NCBI RefSeq assembly: GCF_016741935.1
Contig: NZ_JAERRG010000005.1
Span: 248,001 to 312,000, forward strand
DNA length: 64,000 nt
Direction: 5' to 3'
Source: Streptomyces endocoffeicus
GTDB taxonomy: Bacteria; Actinomycetota; Actinomycetes; Streptomycetales; Streptomycetaceae
Position numbers and translations under genes: made by a program. Of the stretch, positions 41,044 through 49,997 are shown piece by piece. Each line of letters begins with the position of its first letter. Position 1 is the stretch's first letter. The notes under the pieces are model-generated. The model was not told where the DNA came from. It worked only from the letters and a program-made list of their open reading frames with translations, and did not search any database.

Positions 41044-42786
41044 GTGCTCGACCACCTGATCAAGGGCGCCACCGTGGCGGACGGCACCGGCGCGCCCTCG
41101 TACGTCGCCGACGTCGGCATCCGGGACGGCCGGATCGTGGCCATCGCCGAGCCCGGGGCCGTCGCCGAACCGGCCCGGTCCACCGAGGACGCCACCGGGC
41201 TCGTCCTCGCGCCCGGATTCGTCGACCCGCACACCCACTACGACGCCCAGCTGTTCTGGGATCCGTACGCCACCCCCTCCATGAACCACGGCGTGACCAC
41301 CGTGGCCGGCGGCAACTGCGGTTTCACCCTCGCCCCGCTCAACCCCGACCGGCCCGGCGACGCCGACTACACCCGGCGGATGATGAGCCGGGTCGAGGGC
41401 ATGTCGCTGGTGGCGCTGGAGCAGGGCGCGCCCTGGAACTGGCACGGCTTCGGCGAGTACCTGGACGCGCTGGAGGGCCGGATCGCCGTCAACGCGGGCT
41501 TCATGGTGGGGCACTGCGCACTGCGCCGCCATGTGATGGGCGAGGACGCGATCGGCGGACAGCCCAGCCCCGCGCAGCTGGAGGAGATGCTGCGGCTCTT
41601 CCACGAGGCGATGGACGCGGGGGCGTGGGGACTGTCCACCACCCAGTCCTCCACCCACTCGGACGGGGACGGACAGCCGGTCGCCTCCCGTCACGCCCGG
41701 CCCGGGGAACTCCTGGCGCTCTCCCGGGCCGTCGGCGACCACGAGGGGACGCAGATCGAGGCGATCGTGGCGGGCTGTCTCGACCAGTTCGCCGACGAGG
41801 AGATCGAACTGCTGGTGGACATGAGCGCGGCTGCCGGCCGCCCGCTCAACTGGAACGTGCTGACCATCGACGCGGCCGTCCCCGAGCGGGTGCCGCGCCA
41901 GCTCCAGGCCAGCGAACGCGCCCGTAAGGCGGGCGGCAGGATCGTCGCCCTCACGATGCCGATCCTCACCCCCATGAACATGTCGCTCGGCACCTTCTGC
42001 GCGCTCAACCTCATCCCGGGCTGGGGCGACATCCTGGGGCTGCCCATCCCGGAACGGATCGCGACCCTCCGCGACCCGGCCGTACGGGAGGAGATGCTGC
42101 GCCGCGCCGGCAGCCCCGAGGCCGGGGTCTTCCGGCGGCTCACCCACTTCGGCCGGTACGTTGTCGGCGACACCTACAGCGCGGCCAACGCCGGGCTGAC
42201 CGGGCGCGTCGTCCGCGACATCGCCGCCGAGCGCGGACAGGAGGCCTTCCACTGCCTGGTGGAGATCTGCGCGGCGGACGAGATGCGTACGGTGCTGTGG
42301 CCCATGCCGACCGACAACGACCCGGCCAGCTGGGAACTGCGGCGGCAGACCTGGGAGCACGAGGACGTCATGCTCGGCGGCTCCGACGCCGGGGCCCATC
42401 TGGACCGGATGTGCGGCGCCCCGTACACCACCCGCTTCATCGGCGACTGTCTGCGCGGACGGAAGCTGGTCGGCCTGGAGCGGGCGGTACGGATGCTGAC
42501 GGACGATCCGGCCCGGCTGCTCGGGCTGCGCGAGCGCGGCCGGATCGCCGAGGGCTACCACGCCGACCTGGTCCTCTTCGACCCCGACCGGATCGACGCG
42601 GGCCAGGCGCGGCTGGTCCACGACCTGCCCGGCGAGAGCCCCCGGCTGGACTCGCGCGCCATAGGGATCGTGAGCGTCCGGGTGGGCGGCACCGAGACCA
42701 TCCGGGACGACGAGATCACCGGCGCGGTGCCGGGAAAGGTGCTCCGGTCGGGCCGTGACACGGAGACGGTGAACACGAGGGGCTGA
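41044..42786 (+). CDS. N-acyl-D-amino-acid deacylase-like amidohydrolase (amidohydrolase 3)
   Basis: 580 residues from GTG 41044 (AAGGGA 10 nt upstream). Composite-domain amidohydrolase: DHLIKGATVADGTGAPSYVADVGIRDGRI, metal site VLAPGFVDPHTHYDAQLFWD, GHCALRRHVMG, and GGSDAGAHLDRMCGAPYTTRF. C-terminal RIAEGYHADLVLFDPDRI belongs to the beta-sandwich. Members hydrolyse cyclic amides or N-acyl amino acids, but homologues in catabolic clusters like this act on unidentified ring compounds. It lies between the LLM monooxygenase and an SDR in the operator-controlled operon, so a ring-opening hydrolysis is possible. Confidence 0.9.
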   Translation: MLDHLIKGATVADGTGAPSYVADVGIRDGRIVAIAEPGAVAEPARSTEDATGLVLAPGFVDPHTHYDAQLFWDPYATPSMNHGVTTVAGGNCGFTLAPLNPDRPGDADYTRRMMSRVEGMSLVALEQGAPWNWHGFGEYLDALEGRIAVNAGFMVGHCALRRHVMGEDAIGGQPSPAQLEEMLRLFHEAMDAGAWGLSTTQSSTHSDGDGQPVASRHARPGELLALSRAVGDHEGTQIEAIVAGCLDQFADEEIELLVDMSAAAGRPLNWNVLTIDAAVPERVPRQLQASERARKAGGRIVALTMPILTPMNMSLGTFCALNLIPGWGDILGLPIPERIATLRDPAVREEMLRRAGSPEAGVFRRLTHFGRYVVGDTYSAANAGLTGRVVRDIAAERGQEAFHCLVEICAADEMRTVLWPMPTDNDPASWELRRQTWEHEDVMLGGSDAGAHLDRMCGAPYTTRFIGDCLRGRKLVGLERAVRMLTDDPARLLGLRERGRIAEGYHADLVLFDPDRIDAGQARLVHDLPGESPRLDSRAIGIVSVRVGGTETIRDDEITGAVPGKVLRSGRDTETVNTRG

Positions 42787-42790
42787 GACG

Positions 42791-43597
42791 GTGACGCGCG
42801 CGGGGGCCGGGCCCGGCGGAGGCGGCGAGCGCAACGACGAAGGCGGCCCCCTCACGGGCCGGGCCGCCCTGGTCACGGGTGGCTCACGGGGCATCGGGCT
42901 CGCCGTGGGGGAGGCGCTGGCGGCGGACGGTGCGGCGGTGTGCGTCACGGCGCGGGATCCGAGGGGGCTGGCCGACGCCGTACGCCGCCTCGGCCCGCGC
43001 GCCATCGGCTGCCCGGGGGACGTGGCCGACCCGGCCCATCCGGAGGCGGCGGTGGCCCGCGCCCTGGCCGAGTTCGGCCGCCTCGACATCCTGGTCAACA
43101 ACGCCGCCACCAACGCCCCGCTCGGCCCGCTGATGGCCGTGGACCCGCTCGCCTGGCGCACGGCCTTCACGGTCAACGTGGAGGCCCCGCTGCGGCTGGC
43201 CCAGGCGGCCTGGCGGGGCTGGATGCGCGACCACGGCGGGGCGGTCGTCAATATCTGCACCGAGGGCACCCACGGCGTCGGCCCGGACGTCGGCGCCTAC
43301 GGCACCACCAAGACCGCCCTCCTCCGCCTCACCCGCCAGCTCGCCGCCGAACTGGCCCCCTCCGTCCGCGTCAACGCCGTCTCGCCGGGCCTGGTCCGCA
43401 CCGAGATGGCCCGCTTCGTCTGGGAGCCCGGCGAACAGGAGATCGCCGCGACGCTCCCGCTGGCCCGCATCGGCGAACCGGAGGACGTGGCGCGCGCGGT
43501 CCGCTGGCTGGTCTCGGACGAGGCGTCCTGGATCACCGGCACGGACCTGGTGGTCGACGGCGGCCGCCGCGTCCGCGCGGCACGCCGCACCGGCTGA
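42791..43597 (+). CDS. Short-chain dehydrogenase/reductase with Thr in place of the catalytic Ser
   Basis: 268 residues from GTG 42791, 4 nt after the previous stop. An N-terminal Gly-rich extension of about 18 residues precedes TGGSRGIG, then NNAA, YGTTK for Tyr/Lys and a C-terminal SWITGTDLVVDGG. Counting 13 residues back from Tyr gives Thr (NICTEGTHGVGP) where Ser is usual; Thr can sometimes substitute, so activity is uncertain. Likely oxidises or reduces a beta-hydroxy or ring alcohol in the pathway. Last gene of the LLM-amidohydrolase-SDR operon. Confidence 0.9.
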   Translation: MTRAGAGPGGGGERNDEGGPLTGRAALVTGGSRGIGLAVGEALAADGAAVCVTARDPRGLADAVRRLGPRAIGCPGDVADPAHPEAAVARALAEFGRLDILVNNAATNAPLGPLMAVDPLAWRTAFTVNVEAPLRLAQAAWRGWMRDHGGAVVNICTEGTHGVGPDVGAYGTTKTALLRLTRQLAAELAPSVRVNAVSPGLVRTEMARFVWEPGEQEIAATLPLARIGEPEDVARAVRWLVSDEASWITGTDLVVDGGRRVRAARRTG

Positions 43598-43612
43598 CAG
43601 GACACGACACAC

Positions 43613-43645
43613 AGCCCCCTGCTCCTCGACCGGGGGGCGGCTCTG
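43613..43645. terminator. Probable terminator after the SDR gene
   Basis: AGCCCCC at about 43614-43620 can pair with the GGGGGGCGGCT stretch ending near 43642, around a loop of about 12 nt. Confidence 0.45.
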
Positions 43646-43651
43646 TATCCG

Positions 43652-43683
43652 CTAGACGAGACGCAACGTAGCGTCTACTCTAG
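43652..43683. promoter_or_regulatory. 32-bp palindromic operator directly before the methyltransferase
   Basis: The centre AGACGCAACGTAGCGTCT (43659-43676) is a perfect 6+6+6 inverted repeat, and outer CTAG...CTAG arms extend it to 32 bp (11 of 13 arm pairs). It ends 5 bp before ATG 43689. It is a different sequence from the recurrent CTGACGG operator, so another repressor, not encoded beside it, should act here. Confidence 0.7.
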
Positions 43684-43688
43684 CGTCC

Positions 43689-44348
43689 ATGACACTCACT
43701 CACACCCTTGCCGACCCCCGGGTCGAGACCGCCATCAGCCGCATGTTCGAGCTGGCCGAGCAGGACGAGACCGCCCAGACGCGGCTGCCGCCGGGCGCGC
43801 TGGAGACGATGGCCCCGCAGGAACTCGCCGACGCCGCGGCCGGGATCTATATGCCGATCTCCGCCGATGGCGGGAAGCTGCTCTACAACCTGGTGCGCGC
43901 CATCCGCCCGGCCACGGTGGTCGAGTTCGGCATGTCCTACGGCATCTCCACGCTCCATCTGGCCGCCGCCGTGCGGGACAACGGCACCGGGCGCGTCGTC
44001 ACCACGGAAATGAGCGAGGAGAAGATCGCCGCGGCCCGCCGCACCTTCACCGAGACCGGTCTTGACGACCTGATCACCGTGCTGGAGGGGGACGCCCGGG
44101 AGACCCTCGCCGACCTCGAGGGCCCCCTGGAGCTGGTCCTGCTCGACGGCTGGAAGGACCTCTGCCTGCCCGTGCTGCGGATGCTCGAACCGAGCCTGCG
44201 GCCCGGCGCCCTCGTGGTGGCCGACGACATCGACCAGTTCGAGGGCCTCATGCGGCCGTACCTCGACTACGTGCGCGACCCGGCGAACGGCTACCAGAAC
44301 GTCAGTTTCCCCATCGAGGACGGCATGGAGATCAGCTGCCGCCTCTGA
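43689..44348 (+). CDS. Class I SAM-dependent O-methyltransferase
   Basis: 219 residues. SAM-binding motif I VVEFGMSYGISTLHLAAAV (about 77-95), acidic strand end RVVTTEMSEEK, LEGDARETL and LELVLLDGWKDLCLPVLRMLEPSLRPGALVVADD, the usual O-methyltransferase (catechol/caffeoyl-CoA OMT-like) core. The substrate is unknown. The start codon follows the palindromic operator so closely that the transcript is probably leaderless. It stands alone between two terminators. Confidence 0.9.
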   Translation: MTLTHTLADPRVETAISRMFELAEQDETAQTRLPPGALETMAPQELADAAAGIYMPISADGGKLLYNLVRAIRPATVVEFGMSYGISTLHLAAAVRDNGTGRVVTTEMSEEKIAAARRTFTETGLDDLITVLEGDARETLADLEGPLELVLLDGWKDLCLPVLRMLEPSLRPGALVVADDIDQFEGLMRPYLDYVRDPANGYQNVSFPIEDGMEISCRL

Positions 44349-44572
44349 GCGACAGTCCGATGAACCACGGGGCTCGGTGCAATAAGGTTCGCAGCGGAAA
44401 CGTCGTCCGTTGCCTCGCCTTCCGTCGCGCGCTCCATGACCTGATGTGATTCAGCGTCATACCTGTGCCTCGGACCACCGGACGACGTGGGTGTCGCTGT
44501 TGAAAACCTCAGCGGAGCCCGTATGGCGGCGCGTCGAGGGCATCGGCGGCACCCGCCTCGAGAAGTGGACTC

Positions 44573-45490
44573 ATGAGCATGGCCCAGACCGGCACCGGGC
44601 ATGGCTGGTACGTCGACAGCCGTTGCCTGAACTGCGACATCGCCCGACAGTTCGCCCCCGGCCTCATCGGCTACGTGCCCGGCGGCGACTACGGCGGCCT
44701 CTCCACCGTTCTGCGCCAGCCCGAGAACGAGGACGAGGTCCGCCGCCTCTACCTGGCCGCCCACGCCTGTCCGACCCGGTCCGTGCACCCGCCCGCCGAC
44801 CAGTGGGAGCCCGACTCGGACCCGTACCCCATGCCCCTGGACGAGGCCGGAACCGTCCTCCTGTGCGGCCACGCCTCGGCGAAGACCTATGGCGCCAACT
44901 CCTATCTGCTGCGCCGCCCCGGCTCCACCGCGATGATGATCGACACCCCGCGCTGGAGCCCCGCCCTCGCCCGCCGCTACGAGGAGCGGGCCGGGAAGAT
45001 CACCGATGTGCTGCTCACCCACCTCGACCATGTGGCCCACGGCCGCAAATACGCCGACGCGTTCGGCGCCCGGCTGTGGATCCACGAGGGCGACCTCCAC
45101 TCCCGCCCCGACGCCGACTCCGTCATCCGTGGCCAGGACCCGGTGGAGATCGGTCCGGGCGTGATCGCCCATCCGTTCCCCGGCCACACGGCGGGCAGCA
45201 CGGTCTTCGTCGCGGACGACACGTTCTGCTTCAGCGGCGACGCCTTCTTCTGGTCGCGCTCCGAACAGGATCTGGAGGTGGCCGACAGCGTCGTCTACGA
45301 CTCGATCAAGACCCTGGCCGCATCCGTGGCCCGTGGCGCCGAGGAACTGACCTTCGCATGGGTGCTCCCCGGCCATGGCAGCTTCCACCACCTCCCCGCC
45401 GATGAGATGCGGGCACGGATGCGAGCCCTCGCCCGCCGTGCCGCCACCTATCCCGAACAGCCGGTCGACTACGGCAAGGTCCGCTACTGA
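44573..45490 (+). CDS. Metallo-beta-lactamase-fold hydrolase with N-terminal ferredoxin-like segment
   Basis: 305 residues. The first 75 residues resemble a bacterial ferredoxin-like module (YVDSRCLNCDIARQFAPG ... EDEVRRLYLAAHACPTRSV) with too few Cys for a full cluster. The MBL domain follows: TVLLCGHASAKTYGANSYLLRRPG, metal motif LLTHLDHVAHGRKYADAFG, FPGHTAGSTVFVADDTFCFSGDAFFW and VLPGHGSFHHL. The first motif keeps T-H-x-D-H-x-x-H. Such fusions occur in actinobacteria without a firm role. ATG 44573 has only a weak site; MAQTG two codons later is equal. The 224-bp gap upstream shows nothing else. Confidence 0.87.
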   Translation: MSMAQTGTGHGWYVDSRCLNCDIARQFAPGLIGYVPGGDYGGLSTVLRQPENEDEVRRLYLAAHACPTRSVHPPADQWEPDSDPYPMPLDEAGTVLLCGHASAKTYGANSYLLRRPGSTAMMIDTPRWSPALARRYEERAGKITDVLLTHLDHVAHGRKYADAFGARLWIHEGDLHSRPDADSVIRGQDPVEIGPGVIAHPFPGHTAGSTVFVADDTFCFSGDAFFWSRSEQDLEVADSVVYDSIKTLAASVARGAEELTFAWVLPGHGSFHHLPADEMRARMRALARRAATYPEQPVDYGKVRY

Positions 45491-45497
45491 CCGCTCC

Positions 45498-45525
45498 CCG
45501 GGTACGGGGGCGACCCCGTACCCGG
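45498..45525. terminator. Perfect 12-bp hairpin with GCGA tetraloop between convergent genes
   Basis: CCGGGTACGGGG pairs with CCCCGTACCCGG around GCGA; it serves the MBL gene (+) and the PHP gene (-). Confidence 0.88.
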
Positions 45526-45532
45526 ACCCTCC

Positions 45533-47053
45533 TTACCGCTCGCCCAGCCAGATCGGGTTCGTCATCGCCGCCATCGGGCCCGGTATGCCCGATGCCCCGC
45601 CGTCCGCCGGGGCGTGGCGGACCTCGGCGCGGACGTACGCCGCGTAGGACGCCGTCGTACGCCATTCGGAGGTGAGCTCGCCGGAGGCGGGGACCGGCGT
45701 TCCGTAGAGCTGGCCCTGGTCGGTGATGAACCGCACCGAGCAGCCCGGGCCCACGCCGGAGACCTTCAGCCGGACCGTGATCTCCTCCGCGCCGCCGACC
45801 TTCAGGCGCTCGCCGATTCCGGCGTGCTTGCCGCGTCCGCCGACCGCCTCGAAGGTGAGGTCGATCTTCGAGGACTCCGCGATCCAGCTGCGGCCGGCCC
45901 GGATGCCGTCCTGGATGGCGGTGCGGGAGAGGTCGTCGGCGAGCACCACCGTCTGGGGCAGGCCCACGACCTGGGGCTCGCGGTGGGCGTCGCTGTGGCC
46001 GACGGCGGGCAGCCAGCCGCCGTCGCCACGGGAGGCGGCCACCAGCGTGTTGTCCCACTCGGAGATCGTGACCTCGTCGTCGGGGGTGAAGTCCGCGTTC
46101 CACACCTCGACCGCGTCGGCCTCGTTGAAGCCGAACTTCCAGTTGCAGCCGACACAGGTGCCGTGCGGATGGGCCGGGATCACCAGGCCGCCGGCCTGCC
46201 GGACCTTGCGGGCGAACTGGCCGAAGCGGTTGTCCCGGGCGCGGTAGCGCCAGTCGATGAAGACGCCGGGGTCGGTGCCGAGGGCGACCACATGACCGTT
46301 GCGCGTGGTGATCTCCTCGCCGGTGAGGATCAGCAGGTCATCGCCCCACAGGCCCTCGAACGCGGCATGCGCGGAGGTGGTGTTGTGCTCGGTGGTGGTG
46401 ATGAAGTCCAGCCCCGCGGCGCGGGCGGCGGCGACCAGCTCGGCCGGGGTGCGCTTGCCGTCGGAGTGCACGGTGTGCAGATGCGAGTCGCCCCGGTACC
46501 AGGCGCGGCCCCGGCCCTTCGCGCGCTGCGGCGGGTACACCGGCTTCGGGGTGGTGCCGGGCGCGCCGTACCGCAGTGTGACGGTGACCTTGTAGTCCAG
46601 GCCCTGCGGGGCGACCGTGTACGGCCCCAGCACCACATGCCAGGTGCCCGCCTGGACCGGCCCCGCCAGATAGCCGGGGGTGGCCTCCTCGGCGCTGATG
46701 GCGAACTCCGTACGGGCCCCGCCGGACCAGCCGCGGAAGCCCCGGCCGCCCAGCTCCGTGCCGCGCTCGTCGAAGATGCCGATATCGCAGGCGTTGCCCT
46801 GCGTGCCGGCCGGGACGGTCGGCTTGTCGTACGAGTACGACACGGCGATCTCGCGCACTCCGCGCGGCACCTCGACCGGTACGTAGACGAAGTCGGGCGC
46901 GCCGGTGGGCAGATGGCCGCTGAGGGTCTTGGTCTGCTCAGGACCGTCGGCCGTGCCCGCGGCGTCGGCCTGGGTGAAGGTCATGGGATCGAGTGTCAGT
47001 ACACCCGCCGCGCCCGCAAGCGCGGAGAGTCTGAGTACATCGCGTCGCTGCAT
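45533..47053 (-). CDS. Secreted PHP-domain metallophosphoesterase-like protein (CehA/McbA family)
   Basis: 506 residues from ATG 47053 (GGGGGG about 8 nt upstream). The start RRDVLRLSALAGAAGVLTL is a Tat-type signal (RR), so it is exported folded. A beta-rich N-terminal part (about 45-185) precedes the PHP metal sites: GDSHLHTVHSDG, TTEHNTTSA, LTGEEITTRNGH, VIPAHPHGT and GHSDAH. Related proteins include carbaryl hydrolase CehA, so an ester or phosphoester hydrolase outside the membrane is likely. The much longer open frame upstream is antisense-like and not counted. Confidence 0.92.
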   Translation of the reverse strand: MQRRDVLRLSALAGAAGVLTLDPMTFTQADAAGTADGPEQTKTLSGHLPTGAPDFVYVPVEVPRGVREIAVSYSYDKPTVPAGTQGNACDIGIFDERGTELGGRGFRGWSGGARTEFAISAEEATPGYLAGPVQAGTWHVVLGPYTVAPQGLDYKVTVTLRYGAPGTTPKPVYPPQRAKGRGRAWYRGDSHLHTVHSDGKRTPAELVAAARAAGLDFITTTEHNTTSAHAAFEGLWGDDLLILTGEEITTRNGHVVALGTDPGVFIDWRYRARDNRFGQFARKVRQAGGLVIPAHPHGTCVGCNWKFGFNEADAVEVWNADFTPDDEVTISEWDNTLVAASRGDGGWLPAVGHSDAHREPQVVGLPQTVVLADDLSRTAIQDGIRAGRSWIAESSKIDLTFEAVGGRGKHAGIGERLKVGGAEEITVRLKVSGVGPGCSVRFITDQGQLYGTPVPASGELTSEWRTTASYAAYVRAEVRHAPADGGASGIPGPMAAMTNPIWLGER

Positions 47054-47378
47054 GAGGTGCCCCCCAGAGTCGAGAGTGCCGTCCGACACCCGCGTGACAC
47101 CGTTGTACGCGTGGGTGACACGCGCGGAAAGCCCTGTGGATAACTCCATGGCGGAGAGGGAACGGGCGGCCCCGCCCCGGCCCCGCCGCCCCCGGCCCGG
47201 CGATCCGCGCCCCCGCCAAGTCGCGTCCGGGCGAGGGCCGTCGGCGCCCAGTGGGTGTAGCCCGCACGTTCCACCGCGCCGTATTCCCGCCCACGGCCCG
47301 CGGCCGCCGTGATCAGACCCACAAAACCGCAGGCCCGGGCCGTCTGGCGGTCTCCCACACCGCTCGTATGCTCGGAGG
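47054..47378. promoter_or_regulatory. Divergent intergenic region of the PHP and FO synthase genes
   Basis: No gene with coding character in this 325 bp. It contains one perfect DnaA-box sequence (TGTGGATAA at 47135-47143, the complement of TTATCCACA). Promoters for both flanking genes should lie here, but no convincing -10/-35 pair could be fixed. Confidence 0.4.
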
Positions 47379-49991
47379 ATGACCACGAGCGCGCAGGGAA
47401 ACGAACCGGGTGCCCCGACTGGCTCCGCCGCCCCCACAGCCAACGCGATGCGCCGTGCGCTCAAGCGCGCCCGCGACGGCGTGGCCCTGGACACCGCCGA
47501 GGCGGCGGTGCTGCTCCAGGCGCGCGGTGACGACCTGCGGGAGCTGACGGCCTCCGCCGCCCGGGTCCGCGACGCGGGCCTGGAGGCGGCGGGCCGGCCC
47601 GGGGTCATCACCTACTCCCGCAGCGTCTTCATCCCGCTCACCCGGCTGTGCCGGGACAAGTGTCACTACTGCACCTTCGCGACCGTCCCCGGCAAGCTGC
47701 GCCGCGCGGGTCACGGGATGTTCATGTCGCCCGACGAGGTCCTGGCCATCGCCCGCCGGGGCGCCGAAATGGGCTGCAAGGAAGCGCTGATCACGCTCGG
47801 CGACCGCCCCGAGGACCGCTGGCCCGAGGCGCGCGAATGGCTGGAGGCCGAGGGGTACGACGACACCATCGCGTACGTACGGGCCATGGCCATCCGCATC
47901 CTGGAGGAGACGGGCCTGCTGCCCCACCTCAACCCCGGCGTGCTGACCTGGACCGACTTCCAGCGGCTCAAGCCGGTCGCCCCCTCCATGGGGATGATGC
48001 TGGAGACCACCGCCGAGCGGCTGTGGAGCGAGCCCGGCGGCCCCCACTACGGCTCGCCCGACAAGGAGCCGGCGGTACGGCTGCGGGTGCTGGAGGACGC
48101 CGGGCGCAGCTCCGTCCCGTTCACCAGCGGGCTGCTGATCGGGATCGGCGAGACGCCTGAGGAGCGGGCGGATTCGCTGTTCGCGCTGCGCCGCGTCTCC
48201 CGCTCGTACCACGGCATCCAAGAAGTCATCGTCCAGAACTTCCGCGCCAAGCCGGACACCGCCATGCGCGGGATGCCGGACGCGGAGCTGGACGACCTGG
48301 TGGCCACCGTCGCCGTCGCCCGCCACATCCTGGGCCCGTCCGCGTGCATCCAGGCGCCGCCCAACCTGGTGGACGCGGAGTACGAGCGGCTCATCGGGGC
48401 CGGTGTCGACGACTGGGGCGGCGTCTCCCCGCTCACCCCGGACCACGTCAACCCCGAGCGCCCCTGGCCCCAGGTGGACGAGCTGGCCGAGCGCTCCGCG
48501 GCCGCCGGCTTCCGGCTGCGCGAACGGCTCGCGGTCTACCCCGAGTACGTCCAGCGCGGCGAGCCCTGGCTGGACCCCCGGCTGCTGCCGCACGTCACCG
48601 CCCTCGCCGACCCCGGGACCGGCCTGGCCCGCGAGGACGCGATCCCCACCGGGCTGCCCTGGCAGGAGCCCGACGAGGCGTTCAGCGCCTCCGGCCGTAC
48701 CGATCTGCACCGCGCCATCGACACCGAGGGCCGCACCGGTGACCGCCGTAAGGACTTCGACGAGGTCTACGGCGACTGGGAGGCGCTGCGCGAGGCCGCC
48801 GCCCCCGGTATGGTCCCCTCCCGCGTCGACGCCGACGTCAAGGCCGCGCTGGCCCAGGCAGCCGACGACCCGACCCGGCTGACCGACCCCGAGGCGCTGG
48901 CCCTGCTCCACGCCGAGGGCCCGGCGCTGGACGCCCTGTGCCGCATCGCCGACGATCTGCGCCGGGCGACCGTGGGCGACGACGTCACCTACATCGTCAC
49001 CCGGAACATCAACTTCACCAATGTCTGCTACACCGGCTGCCGCTTCTGCGCCTTCGCCCAGCGCCGCACCGACGCCGACGCCTACACCCTCTCCCTGAAC
49101 CAGGTCGCCGACCGCGCCCAGCAGGCGTGGGACGTGGGCGCGGTGGAGGTCTGCATGCAGGGCGGCATCCACCCGGATCTGCCCGGCACCGCGTACTTCG
49201 ACATCGCACGCGCCGTCAAGGAGCGCGTGCCCGGGATGCATGTCCACGCCTTCTCCCCGATGGAGGTCGTCAACGGCGCGACCCGTACGGGCATGTCCAT
49301 CCGCGAATGGCTGACAGCGGCGCGCGAGGCGGGCCTGGACACCATCCCCGGCACGGCCGCCGAGATCCTCGACGACGAGGTGCGCTGGGTCCTCACCAAG
49401 GGCAAGCTGCCGACGGCCACCTGGGTCGAGGTCGTCAAAACGGCACATGAGCTGGGCATCCGGTCCTCGTCCACGATGATGTACGGCCATGTGGACCAGC
49501 CCCGCCACTGGCTGGCCCATCTGCGGCTGCTCGCCGAGATCCAGCAGGAGACGGGCGGCTTCACCGAATTCGTCACCCTCCCCTTCATCCACACCAACGC
49601 CCCCGTCTACCTCGCCGGTATCGCCCGCCCCGGCCCCACCGCCCGCGACAACCGCGCCGTCACGGCCATGGCGCGGATCCTGCTCCACCCCCACATCCCC
49701 AACATCCAGACCAGCTGGGTGAAGCTGGGCACGGAGGGCGCCGCCGAGATGCTCCGCTCCGGCGCCAACGACCTGGGCGGCACCCTTATGGAGGAGACCA
49801 TCTCCCGTATGGCGGGCTCCTCCTACGGCTCCTACCGCTCCATCCAGGACCTGGTGGGCATCGCCGAGCTGGCCGGCCGCCCGGCCCGCGCCCGCACCAC
49901 CACCTACGGCCCCGTCGCCGAGGACCGCCAGGCCGCCGCCCTCGCCTCGGACGGCCATCTGCCGGAGCTGCTCCCGGTGCTGGGGGACTGA
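47379..49991 (+). CDS. fbiC: FO synthase, fused CofG/CofH (F420 biosynthesis)
   Basis: 870 residues with two radical-SAM halves. The N-terminal CofG-like half has CRDKCHYC (Cys 91, 95, 98) and the C-terminal CofH-like half CYTGCRFC (Cys 550, 554, 557); each CxxxCxxC binds a [4Fe-4S] cluster. Together they make FO, the chromophore of F420, from tyrosine and a ribityl-uracil. Other signatures: GDRPEDRWPEAREWL, IIVQNFRAKP-like IVQNFRAKPDT, QGGIHPDLPG, MYGHVDQPRHWLAHLR. The cofactor would serve the LLM and Ddn-type enzymes in the window. Its stop is 6 bp from the end of the TnpB-like gene. Confidence 0.97.
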   Translation: MTTSAQGNEPGAPTGSAAPTANAMRRALKRARDGVALDTAEAAVLLQARGDDLRELTASAARVRDAGLEAAGRPGVITYSRSVFIPLTRLCRDKCHYCTFATVPGKLRRAGHGMFMSPDEVLAIARRGAEMGCKEALITLGDRPEDRWPEAREWLEAEGYDDTIAYVRAMAIRILEETGLLPHLNPGVLTWTDFQRLKPVAPSMGMMLETTAERLWSEPGGPHYGSPDKEPAVRLRVLEDAGRSSVPFTSGLLIGIGETPEERADSLFALRRVSRSYHGIQEVIVQNFRAKPDTAMRGMPDAELDDLVATVAVARHILGPSACIQAPPNLVDAEYERLIGAGVDDWGGVSPLTPDHVNPERPWPQVDELAERSAAAGFRLRERLAVYPEYVQRGEPWLDPRLLPHVTALADPGTGLAREDAIPTGLPWQEPDEAFSASGRTDLHRAIDTEGRTGDRRKDFDEVYGDWEALREAAAPGMVPSRVDADVKAALAQAADDPTRLTDPEALALLHAEGPALDALCRIADDLRRATVGDDVTYIVTRNINFTNVCYTGCRFCAFAQRRTDADAYTLSLNQVADRAQQAWDVGAVEVCMQGGIHPDLPGTAYFDIARAVKERVPGMHVHAFSPMEVVNGATRTGMSIREWLTAAREAGLDTIPGTAAEILDDEVRWVLTKGKLPTATWVEVVKTAHELGIRSSSTMMYGHVDQPRHWLAHLRLLAEIQQETGGFTEFVTLPFIHTNAPVYLAGIARPGPTARDNRAVTAMARILLHPHIPNIQTSWVKLGTEGAAEMLRSGANDLGGTLMEETISRMAGSSYGSYRSIQDLVGIAELAGRPARARTTTYGPVAEDRQAAALASDGHLPELLPVLGD

Positions 49992-49997
49992 CCGTTC

